Shown here: in pieces, positions 1 through 5,588 of the stretch | Layout of the letters: every line of letters starts with the position of its first letter | Numbering within the stretch: the first letter of the stretch is position 1 | From: Candidatus Zipacnadia bacterium | GTDB taxonomy: Bacteria > Armatimonadota > Zipacnadia > Zipacnadales > Zipacnadaceae | Direction of reading: 5' to 3' | Assembly (NCBI GenBank): GCA_029821415.1 | Contig: JALGTJ010000158.1 | Location: 1 to 5,987, forward strand | Length of the DNA: 5,987 nucleotides | The notes under the pieces: model-generated | Told to the model about the DNA's origin: nothing | What the model saw: only the letters and a program-made list of their open reading frames with translations | Databases searched by the model: none | Translations under genes and position numbers: made by a program

Positions 1-654
1 GACCCGTATGAGCCGGGGGGATACGACGGTGCGCTGCGCTACGGGCCGATCACGGATGAAGCCGACATCGTCACCATCAGCCACGACCACGCCGACCACA
101 ACTATGTGGCTGGTGTGCCCGGCAATCCGGTAGTTGTCACTGAATCTACCGAGGTCAGCGGCATCAGTTTCCAAGTGATTGGTAGCTACCATGATAACGC
201 CCAAGGCGCCGAGCGTGGCCCCAATCGCATCTTCTGCTTTACAGTAGACGGCATCAGGGTCTGTCACCTGGGTGACTTGGGGCACCTACTCAGCACCGAG
301 CAGGCAAGCTCGATTGGTGATGTGGATGTGCTGCTGATTCCAGTTGGAGGCCACTTCGCCATTGATGCACAGGGTGCTACCCGGACAATTGACCAACTTC
401 GGCCCGCAGTGGCTATCCCTATGCACTACAAGACCCCGAAGGTGGACTTCCCCATCGCACCATTGGATGAATTCCTGGCTGATAAGCAGAATGTGCAAAG
501 GACAGACAGCTCGCAGATGACCATCCGTGCCGACGAACTACCCGAGATTCCGCACGAGGAGCGTCTTGAAGTTTCGGTAGTACACAAACCCTGGTGGGCC
601 GCCGGTGGGCTTGTTAAGGTGCTTGACTTGAGTGTAGTCCACTTCAACCTTTAG
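1..654 (+). CDS. Metallo-beta-lactamase-fold metal-dependent hydrolase (COG2220/UlaG-like), 5' end outside the window
   Basis: The frame is open from base 1, so the true start lies upstream; the GTG at 106 is internal because the metal-binding motif lies before it. The visible 217 codons carry the metallo-beta-lactamase signature HxHxDH as SHDHADHN (bases 79-102). After that come a YHD segment (about 187-195), HLGDLGH (about 265-285, the Asp being the expected bridging ligand), LLIPVGG and PMHY (about 418-429, the last His ligand). This order matches the COG2220 branch of Zn-dependent hydrolases, which includes UlaG-like lactonases and many members of unknown substrate; it should be cytoplasmic, as no signal or membrane segment is visible in the part seen. 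By family comparison the fold should finish near base 585, so the last 20-25 residues look like an unconserved extension. That extension reads antisense through the end of rqcH and overlaps it by 117 bp. The substrate cannot be inferred. Confidence 0.9.
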   Translation, partial: DPYEPGGYDGALRYGPITDEADIVTISHDHADHNYVAGVPGNPVVVTESTEVSGISFQVIGSYHDNAQGAERGPNRIFCFTVDGIRVCHLGDLGHLLSTEQASSIGDVDVLLIPVGGHFAIDAQGATRTIDQLRPAVAIPMHYKTPKVDFPIAPLDEFLADKQNVQRTDSSQMTIRADELPEIPHEERLEVSVVHKPWWAAGGLVKVLDLSVVHFNL

Positions 655-2121
655 TGACCGGGCCTGGCGACTCAGCGCCGCGGCATGCTGGGCGGCCTCA
701 ATAATTGTGCTCTCCGGCACATCATCCGGTCGGCCGCCCGTCTTGATCACCACATGACCGCCGGGCCCGCGCTTCTTGCCGTAGACCACCAGGTAGCCGT
801 CCTGGCTCTGGTAGCTGGGCAGATCTCTCTTGCCGGGGCGAGGCTGTTCGCGCTTGGGTGGTTGCAGGATGCCCTGATCCATCATCTCCTGGCGTAGCTC
901 CTCCAGATCGGCCAACTGCTCAGCATTCTCAATCTGGTGCAGCAGGCCCTCCAGGTAGTCCTGCTGTATGCGATCAAGCTTCAGCAGTCGCGGCAGATGA
1001 TCGGACAGGCGTTGCGCACGCTTGTAGCGCTTGAAGTAATGCTGGGCGACCTGCTGGGGGCTGCGGTCGGGATCCAGCTTTATGGTGATGTCAGATTGGT
1101 CCTCCGAATAATAGTCGGTTACAGTGATTTCTTCGGCGCGCGGGGGAATTTCATTCAAGTGGGCGAGGATAAGCTCTCCCCACTTACGGTACTTATCAGC
1201 ATCAGACACTGATTTGAGGGCCACTTTGCGCTTGCGGGCACGGGTCAGGACGTGATCGAGCTGTTTGCTGGCGGCGTGTAGCAACTGCTCGCGTAGCTGC
1301 CGACTGCGCCGGCGCTGCTGTAACTGCCGGCAGGTCTGCTCAAGGGCGGTGCTCAAGTCGCGCACTGGCGCTGCGACCAGGTCCGGCTGTGACTTGGGGG
1401 CAAATGGGTAGGCGAACAGGGTATCGGTGCCCTTCCGGCGACAGATGTATGCCTCGCCGGGGGTGTGGATCAACTTGTGAAGTTCTGCGACTGCCTCAAA
1501 GAGCCGATCGGGCCATCCCTTGCCGAGCGTTTCCAATTGGGCAAAATCTATGTTTGGGTCAGCCTGCCCGGCAATTTGTCTGACTTCGGCCGCATTGACG
1601 GTGAACGGGTCCCGCTTACCAAAATGCGGCGGCTCCACATACTTGAGACCAGGCAAGCTCTGGCGGTAGCGGTTGACCCCGGCGGGTACGTGCTTAAGGC
1701 ACTCCAGGATTATCCCCTCGTCATCCAAGAGCAGGACATTACCGTGCCGTCCCATCACCTCCGCAATCAGAGTGCATCCAGACTCCGGCCCCAACCGCTG
1801 GGCGTTGACAAACTCAATCCGCAGCAGGCGATCGAAGTTGATTTGCTCTATGCGCTGGATGATAGCGCCCCGCAAGTACCGGCGCATCACGTTAGCCAGC
1901 GGGGAGTGGATGTCAGGCCGAGGCTCAACGTCCTCGGCAAGATGAACGCGCCCAAATTCGCTATGGCCGCATAGCACCAGCCAGGGGGCACTGCCCTGGG
2001 TACTGGTCTCCATGGCTACTTCTAACTTGCCAGTTGCTACCACCCGGCGGACCTGACGGCCGAGCAGGGTCTCCTGCAACTCGGTACAGATTCTGGACAG
2101 CATTGTACTGTCGAAGAGCAT
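538..2121 (-). CDS. rqcH: RqcH/Rqc2-type ribosome quality-control protein (NFACT family, formerly fibronectin-binding protein A)
   Basis: 527 aa. In characterised bacteria RqcH binds 50S subunits carrying stalled peptidyl-tRNA and recruits tRNA-Ala to add C-terminal alanine tails that mark the chain for proteolysis. The NFACT-N domain runs from residue 1 to about 165 (MLFDS start, HSPLANVMRRYL at 72-83, EVMGRHGNVLLLD at 121-133, LKHVPAGVNRYR and LPGLKYVEPP after it). FDR at 96-98 places D97 and R98 exactly where the residues needed for alanine tailing sit in B. subtilis RqcH. A helix-hairpin-helix-like part (about 170-230) and a coiled-coil middle region (about 255-415) follow, with KYRKWGELILAHL and HYFKRYKRAQR. 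The NFACT-R domain (about 437-523) ends in VDYTQVKHLNKP and GFVYYRNFKTLLV. It appears to lack about 25-27 residues of its core between YGKK and GPGGHVVI, which fits a total length below the usual 560-590. The start has AGAGG about 6 nt upstream, and the gene lies 44 nt after the thioesterase in the same transcription unit. Confidence 0.95.
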   Translation of the reverse strand: MLFDSTMLSRICTELQETLLGRQVRRVVATGKLEVAMETSTQGSAPWLVLCGHSEFGRVHLAEDVEPRPDIHSPLANVMRRYLRGAIIQRIEQINFDRLLRIEFVNAQRLGPESGCTLIAEVMGRHGNVLLLDDEGIILECLKHVPAGVNRYRQSLPGLKYVEPPHFGKRDPFTVNAAEVRQIAGQADPNIDFAQLETLGKGWPDRLFEAVAELHKLIHTPGEAYICRRKGTDTLFAYPFAPKSQPDLVAAPVRDLSTALEQTCRQLQQRRRSRQLREQLLHAASKQLDHVLTRARKRKVALKSVSDADKYRKWGELILAHLNEIPPRAEEITVTDYYSEDQSDITIKLDPDRSPQQVAQHYFKRYKRAQRLSDHLPRLLKLDRIQQDYLEGLLHQIENAEQLADLEELRQEMMDQGILQPPKREQPRPGKRDLPSYQSQDGYLVVYGKKRGPGGHVVIKTGGRPDDVPESTIIEAAQHAAALSRQARSLKVEVDYTQVKHLNKPTGGPPGFVYYRNFKTLLVRNLG

Positions 2122-2165
2122 CGTCGCCTCTTGTTTCCCGCTGCCTGTGGCGAAAGATTTCCCGG

Positions 2166-2576
2166 CTATGTCTTCATGAACTTGGCTTCGGCTTCAGCAA
2201 CCACACTACCATCAGCCAGTTCCATCCGCGCCTGAGTTGCAATCAGCCTGCCATGTTCGTGGCTGACCCAGCCACGTATCGTCAAGGGCTGACCGACAGC
2301 CACAGGTTGGCGGTAGCGGATGTTAAGTTCGCCGGTTACGGCATTGACGCCTTGTTGCCAGAGCATTCGGCTCATAATCTCGTCCAGCAGAGTGGCGACG
2401 ATGCCCCCGTGGACCAGGCCAACCCAGCCTTGGTGGTGGTGCTGGGGAGTGAAGTGACAGAGATACTGGTCACCTGCGAAGCTAAAATCACTGAGATGGA
2501 GGCCATGCGGATTGTGTGGGCCACAAGCAAAGCACCAGCCATCGTCACGCAGCCTTGAATCCGATTGTTCCCACAT
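2166..2576 (-). CDS. PaaI-family hotdog-fold thioesterase
   Basis: 136 aa from the chosen ATG at 2576. The protein is a single 4HBT hotdog domain of the PaaI/COG2050 type, a family that hydrolyses acyl-CoA thioesters in the cytoplasm. Visible marks are the N-terminal CFACGPHNPHGLHL (C15 and C18), which resembles the CFxCGxxNPxGL segment of this subfamily, and the catalytic-helix region GLVHGGIVATLLDE (HGG 56-58, D65, E66). The strand TGELNIRYRQPV and a C-terminal strand with DGSVVAEAEAKFM complete the fold. An upstream in-frame ATG at 2639 would add 21 residues (A- and K-rich, unlike the family). I prefer 2576 because GGGAG stands 9 nt before it (2586-2590) and the length then matches the family. 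It lies 78 nt after the ssb stop codon and 44 nt before rqcH. The acyl substrate is unknown, and its partners give no obvious clue. Confidence 0.9.
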   Translation of the reverse strand: MWEQSDSRLRDDGWCFACGPHNPHGLHLSDFSFAGDQYLCHFTPQHHHQGWVGLVHGGIVATLLDEIMSRMLWQQGVNAVTGELNIRYRQPVAVGQPLTIRGWVSHEHGRLIATQARMELADGSVVAEAEAKFMKT

Positions 2577-2585
2577 TCTTGTATT

Positions 2586-2590
2586 CTCCC
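2586..2590 (-). promoter_or_regulatory. Ribosome-binding site deciding the thioesterase start
   Basis: GGGAG on the minus strand, 9 nt before the ATG at 2576. It favours the shorter 136-aa product over the in-frame ATG at 2639, which has no comparable purine block at normal spacing. Confidence 0.65.
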
Positions 2591-2654
2591 GGACTGCAGC
2601 GGCTGCTCTGTGCGTTTTTATGTAGTTTTTTTGCTGCATTCATCCCGTGTCGGC

Positions 2655-3119
2655 TTACGACGACGGCTCCGAAACGGGTTCGGCCGTTATGACATCCCCT
2701 TGGATCGCGGAGCCAACAATATCCACTGCGGTGTGCAGCAGACTGGTTGGCCACCAATCCCCTTTGAGTTCCTCGGGGTCCATCCGGCCGTCAACCAAGT
2801 CCTCCTCAAGTAGACGCAGATACTTGGCCTTGACAATGGTCAGGTGCTCTCGTCCCGTGCGAGTGCTGTAGCTCTCCTTGTTCAACGTGCCGACAATGAA
2901 GAGCCGCTGTCCTTCTTTGACCCGTTCAATAGCCCACTGGCCCAGATCATTCCACACGTCAACCAGGAACAGGTCCGAGACAGGTTCACCGTTGCTTCGG
3001 TAGAAGGGCCGGTTCACCTCAAAACTAAATTCAGCCTTTACCTGTCCTCCGGACTTCTCTCGCAACACCGCATCCCTGGTCACTACCCCCGACAAAGCAA
3101 TAAGGTTCAGATGCGCCAC
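2655..3119 (-). CDS. ssb: Single-stranded DNA-binding protein (SSB family) with a non-canonical C-terminal tail
   Basis: 154 aa. Residues 4 to about 105 form an SSB-type OB fold: NLIALSGVVTRDAVLRE, then FSFEVNRPF, then DLFLVDVWNDLGQWAIERVKEGQRLFIVGTL, then YSTRTGREHLTIVKAKYLRLL. This order and the W56/W62 aromatics fit proteins that coat single-stranded DNA during replication and repair. The start is a GTG supported by an excellent GGAGGT 7 nt upstream. The tail (106-154) is short and lacks the Gly/Pro-rich linker and the acidic DDDIPF-like tip that most bacterial SSBs use to recruit partner proteins; it instead holds DWWPTSLLHTAVDIVGSAI and ends AEPVSEPSS. It may therefore be a paralogue rather than the main replicative SSB, which cannot be decided here. 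It is the first gene after a strong promoter and heads the unit containing the thioesterase and rqcH. Confidence 0.88.
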   Translation of the reverse strand: MAHLNLIALSGVVTRDAVLREKSGGQVKAEFSFEVNRPFYRSNGEPVSDLFLVDVWNDLGQWAIERVKEGQRLFIVGTLNKESYSTRTGREHLTIVKAKYLRLLEEDLVDGRMDPEELKGDWWPTSLLHTAVDIVGSAIQGDVITAEPVSEPSS

Positions 3120-3126
3120 AAATCAC

Positions 3127-3132
3127 ACCTCC
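3127..3132 (-). promoter_or_regulatory. Strong ribosome-binding site for ssb
   Basis: Minus-strand GGAGGT, a near-perfect anti-16S match, 7 nt before the GTG start at 3119. It is what supports GTG initiation here, as the only nearby upstream ATG (at 3140) opens a frame that stops after five codons. Confidence 0.85.
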
Positions 3133-3143
3133 AGTTTCATTAG

Positions 3144-3182
3144 CCAGCACTTCACCCCAAAAACCTGAGGAAGCCGAGCTGG
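3144..3182 (-). other. Possible second stem-loop in the ssb leader
   Basis: On the minus-strand transcript CCAGC (3182-3178) can pair with GCTGG (3148-3144). Inside it CTTC (3173-3170) can pair with GAAG (3153-3150), with further partial pairing towards a U-rich loop. The hairpin ends about 11 nt before the GGAGGT site, close enough to influence translation. The pairing is interrupted and was found by eye, so support is modest. Confidence 0.4.
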
Positions 3183-3211
3183 TACAATATTGGGAATTTG
3201 GGCATAAAGTG

Positions 3212-3235
3212 GGGGCGATAGACGATTATCGCCCC
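3212..3235 (-). repeat. Perfect 9-bp inverted repeat at the 5' end of the ssb transcript
   Basis: GGGGCGATA (3212-3220) and TATCGCCCC (3227-3235) are exact reverse complements separated by a 6-nt loop. With the -10 box at 3251-3246, transcription should begin around 3240-3238, so the dyad covers roughly +4 to +28. It could be a 5'-terminal mRNA hairpin, which often stabilises transcripts, or an operator for a repressor binding over the start site. No U-run follows on either strand, so a classical intrinsic terminator is unlikely. Confidence 0.75.
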
Positions 3236-3245
3236 TGCCTACTTA

Positions 3246-3273
3246 ATTATAGCAAAGCTGTAGATAATGTCAA
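3246..3273 (-). promoter_or_regulatory. Consensus sigma-70/SigA-type promoter for ssb, the thioesterase and rqcH
   Basis: On the minus strand a perfect -35 box TTGACA (3273-3268) is followed after 16 nt by a perfect -10 box TATAAT (3251-3246). Both hexamers match the housekeeping consensus exactly and sit in the most AT-rich stretch of an otherwise GC-rich window. The promoter points at ssb and leaves a leader of about 120 nt. It starts a new transcription unit after galE; no equally good promoter is visible for the other genes. Confidence 0.88.
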
Positions 3274-3354
3274 GTGTCATCCTGCCCCAGTTGCTCCCCT
3301 TCTCGTGCGCAGTCTTTCTGGCTGATAAGTGACTGCGGCATCTGCCGGGACCGC

Positions 3355-4290
3355 TCAGTTTGATTGCAGTCCCGAGTCTCGCAGGTACTGAACTGTCAGG
3401 GCTATGCCTTCGGACAGACTGACCTCGGGAGCCCAGCCCAACACCTGCTGCGCCTTTGTGTTGTCCAATGCATTGTGCCGCAGGTCGCCGGGGCGGGGGG
3501 GGGCATACCGGGGGTCTCCCCGATATCCACTGGCTTCGGCAACGTTGTCAAAAATCTCCTGCACACTGGTAGCGACGCCAGTACTGATATTACAGATCTG
3601 GCCGCCGCCCGCCTCCAGGGCCAACTGGTTGGCCGCTACAACGTCACTGACGAAGACATAGTCGCGGGTATCGGAGCCGTCACCGAATATCGTAGGCTGC
3701 TGGCCAGCGAGCATCTGTTTGCCGAAGATCGCCACCACTCCGGCCTCGCCGTGGGGGTTTTGTCGTGGGCCGTAGACGTTGGCGTAGCGCAGTACCGTGA
3801 AGTTAAGCCCTTCCAAGTGTTGGTAGAGGTAGAGATAGTGCTCCACGGCATGCTTGGAGATTCCGTAGGGACTCAGGGGCCGGATCGGATGTTGCTCATC
3901 TGCGGGGCTGTAGTCCAACTCGCCGTAGATGGCTCCGCCGGTGGAGGCGTATATAATCTTCTCGACCCCCACCTCCAGTGCGCTGCCGATCACGTTAAGC
4001 GACCCGATAACATTGGTCCGGGCGTCGAAGATTGGCTCACGCACGGACCGACGCACATCCATCTGGGCGGCGTGATGGTTGACTATTTGTGGCCGCTCAG
4101 CCGCAAACACCTCAGCAACGCGGTCGCCATCGGTGATGTCAACCTCGTAGAAGCTGGCACCCGCGTTCAGATTTTCTCGCCGGCCAGTGGAAAGGTTGTC
4201 AATCACCGCCACTTGGTGGCCGAGTTCTAAATAGCGATCCACGATATGTGAGGCAATAAAGCCGGCTCCACCAGTAACTAATATCTTCAT
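3355..4290 (-). CDS. galE: UDP-glucose 4-epimerase (GalE, short Thermotoga-like extended SDR)
   Basis: 311 aa, the usual length for compact GalE proteins. Enzymes of this type interconvert UDP-glucose and UDP-galactose (some act on pentose or N-acetyl forms) with tightly bound NAD in the cytoplasm. The Rossmann dinucleotide motif is TGGAGFIAS at 6-14 (third glycine of GxxGxxG replaced by A13, a variant I believe occurs in this group). D31 sits at the end of strand 2 and selects NAD, and D51-I52 matches the adenine-contacting pair. HHAAQ is at 72-76, the catalytic S/T in ASTGG at 115-119, and YxxxK as Y142-K146. The block LRYANVYGPRQ, GEAGVVAIF, GDGSDTRDYVFVSDVV and PPRPGDLRHN is very like the T. 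maritima GalE as I recall it. GGAG lies 8 nt before the ATG. The gene follows holB by 56 nt and a UDP-xylose-synthase-like gene one position further up, so UDP-pentose 4-epimerisation is an alternative activity. Confidence 0.88.
   Translation of the reverse strand: MKILVTGGAGFIASHIVDRYLELGHQVAVIDNLSTGRRENLNAGASFYEVDITDGDRVAEVFAAERPQIVNHHAAQMDVRRSVREPIFDARTNVIGSLNVIGSALEVGVEKIIYASTGGAIYGELDYSPADEQHPIRPLSPYGISKHAVEHYLYLYQHLEGLNFTVLRYANVYGPRQNPHGEAGVVAIFGKQMLAGQQPTIFGDGSDTRDYVFVSDVVAANQLALEAGGGQICNISTGVATSVQEIFDNVAEASGYRGDPRYAPPRPGDLRHNALDNTKAQQVLGWAPEVSLSEGIALTVQYLRDSGLQSN
3495..3503. repeat. Nine-base G:C homopolymer inside galE
   Basis: A run of nine G on the plus strand (C on the coding strand) encodes part of YAPPRPGDL in galE. 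Proline and alanine codons of a family-conserved segment explain it, yet it is long enough to be slippage-prone in replication or sequencing. The frame is intact here. Confidence 0.8.
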
Positions 4291-4346
4291 TACTTGTGCT
4301 CCATTCGTAGTGTGACACTCGCAGATTGGGCACGAACAGCTCTATT

Positions 4347-5585
4347 TCACGCCTTCGCTGGCGACAGCGAAATGAGCTTGATCATAAGCAGTTCGGCAGT
4401 GCAGCGCAGATTAGCATTAGCCCGCAGGTGGATACGGGTTTCGTCTATCCAGCGCAGTGCCCGCCGGCAAGCCTGTAGATCATAGACCCCAGCAAGTTCT
4501 CGCAGCCGATTGAGCCGGTCGGGGTTCATCAAGCCGTTGCTGCCCCGCACACTCTGCAGCACGGTAATGTCGCGCCACCAGGAGAGAATCTGATCCACAA
4601 GCTGAAGCATTGCTGTGCGCAGCACATAGTCCTGGGTCTTCTTCATCAGCGTTTCGGCTGTTTGGCGCGAGGCTGTGTGTGGCTCATAGCTGTCGAGGAA
4701 CCACCTGCCGGCCAGATCAAGCAGCACCTCAGCTTGGCGCATCCCCTCATAAAGCTGATATGTGGGCAGCGCGGCGAGCAGGTCCAACAGCGCTTCGCGG
4801 TCGGCGAGTAGTGCGGGAAGCGAGAGCATGCGGTAGGCCCAGCCGTAGCGTCCAGCGCTGGCCGCAGCTACCGCTTCAATTTGCTGGGGCTCGCGCTCCG
4901 GGAATTCTGTGCTCAATGCCTCGCAAGCATCTGCCAGTGGCACTGGACCAAAATCAATCACCTGGCAGCGCGACACAATGGTATCGTACAGTTCCGAAGG
5001 TCGGCTGGTAGTCAGGATGAATGTGGTCCGCGGCGGTGGCTCTTCCAGTGTCTTGAGAAAGTGGTTGGCGGCTACGTCATTCATCTTCTCAGCGGATTGA
5101 ATGAGATATGTCTTCCATACGTCTGCTGGTGCCTTCAGATTCGCATTGGCCAGCATCCGTCGCATAGGCTTTATATGGATCTCCGCATCCTCAATCTCTA
5201 TGAGTTCAAGGTCCTCGTAGTCTTTCTCATCTTCACCGTCTTGTTCTTGTTCGGCAAGTTGGCCCTCCTGTTGTCTCCTACGCTGCTTGTCTATCTCCTC
5301 GCGCAACGCTCCTGAGGTGGGGAAGATAGTTCTAAAATAGGGAAAGCTGCCCTCCATTATGCGCCGGCATCTGTCACACTTGTCGCAGGCATCAACCTCA
5401 GCGCTGTCCCCAGCAGCAGGACGCGCCTCGCAGTTGAGGGCCTTGATGAACTCCAAAGCTGTGGCAGTCTTGCCCACGTTGGGGGGGCCGACGAACAGAT
5501 AACCAGTCGGTAGACGCTTGGTAGCAATCGCCCTCCGCAATACCTGCTTTGGAGTCTTGTGACCAACAATGTCGGCGAATGACAT
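4347..5585 (-). CDS. holB: DNA polymerase III delta-prime subunit (clamp loader, HolB)
   Basis: 412 aa. Delta-prime is part of the clamp-loader AAA+ pentamer that opens the beta sliding clamp and places it on primed DNA. The N-terminus MSFADIVGHK is followed by an intact Walker A, GPPNVGKT (33-40); E. coli delta-prime lacks a functional P-loop, but many other bacteria retain one. A four-Cys zinc site is C52, C67, C70, C73 (C-x14-C-x2-C-x2-C). NHFLKTLEEPP is at 174-184 and the SRC arginine-finger motif at 205-207 (R206). The helical collar domain follows from about 215 to the end. A highly charged Q/E/D-rich segment (about 92-135) stands between the zinc module and the Walker B region and makes the protein longer than typical (about 320-350 aa). 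AGAGG lies about 9 nt before the ATG. Only 3 nt separate the start from the upstream stop, so translational coupling is likely. A DnaX-type gamma/tau subunit is the alternative but usually lacks this architecture and is longer. Confidence 0.9.
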   Translation of the reverse strand: MSFADIVGHKTPKQVLRRAIATKRLPTGYLFVGPPNVGKTATALEFIKALNCEARPAAGDSAEVDACDKCDRCRRIMEGSFPYFRTIFPTSGALREEIDKQRRRQQEGQLAEQEQDGEDEKDYEDLELIEIEDAEIHIKPMRRMLANANLKAPADVWKTYLIQSAEKMNDVAANHFLKTLEEPPPRTTFILTTSRPSELYDTIVSRCQVIDFGPVPLADACEALSTEFPEREPQQIEAVAAASAGRYGWAYRMLSLPALLADREALLDLLAALPTYQLYEGMRQAEVLLDLAGRWFLDSYEPHTASRQTAETLMKKTQDYVLRTAMLQLVDQILSWWRDITVLQSVRGSNGLMNPDRLNRLRELAGVYDLQACRRALRWIDETRIHLRANANLRCTAELLMIKLISLSPAKA

Positions 5586-5588
5586 TCT

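Larger units (their letters stand above)
3120..3240 (-). promoter_or_regulatory. Structured 5' untranslated leader of ssb
   Basis: The leader runs from the predicted transcription start (about 3240) to the ssb start codon. It holds the 5'-terminal perfect stem-loop (3212-3235), an AU-rich linker, the possible second stem-loop (3144-3182) and the GGAGGT site. I recognise no known riboswitch, T-box or ribosomal-protein leader in it. The length and structure are compatible with mRNA stabilisation or post-transcriptional control. The boundaries are inferred from promoter geometry. Confidence 0.5.

Noticed and set aside
1465..2558. Plus-strand open frames of about 170 codons opposite rqcH and the thioesterase
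   Set aside because: They lie antisense to well-supported genes, cross their boundaries and show no family-like sequence.
2597..2632. GCAG/CTGC mini-hairpin followed by T-runs on the plus strand
   Set aside because: The stem is only 4 bp, the T-runs are distant, and there is no plus-strand gene upstream to terminate.
2577..2639. Longer thioesterase starting at the ATG at 2639
   Set aside because: The extra 21 residues are not family-like, and the ATG at 2576 has a clear GGGAG site at normal spacing.
3125..3140. Five-codon leader frame (MKLEV) just before ssb
   Set aside because: It ends inside the ssb ribosome-binding region, has no ribosome-binding site of its own that I can see, and contains no run of regulatory codons typical of attenuators.
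3309..3354. Possible terminator after galE (GCAGTC/GACTGC pair at 3309-3336 and a GCGG/CCGC pair next to it)
   Set aside because: The loops are large or the stems short and no T-run follows on the minus strand, so an intrinsic terminator is not supported.
3364..4230. A 288-codon open frame on the plus strand opposite galE
   Set aside because: Its translation shows no recognisable domain and it is exactly antisense to a gene with all the GalE motifs; long antisense frames are expected in GC-rich coding DNA.
4309..4319. Odd palindrome AGTGTGACACT before galE, reminiscent of a half CRP site
   Set aside because: It is only 11 bp, has no second half-site at the right spacing, and lies inside a 56-nt intra-operon gap.
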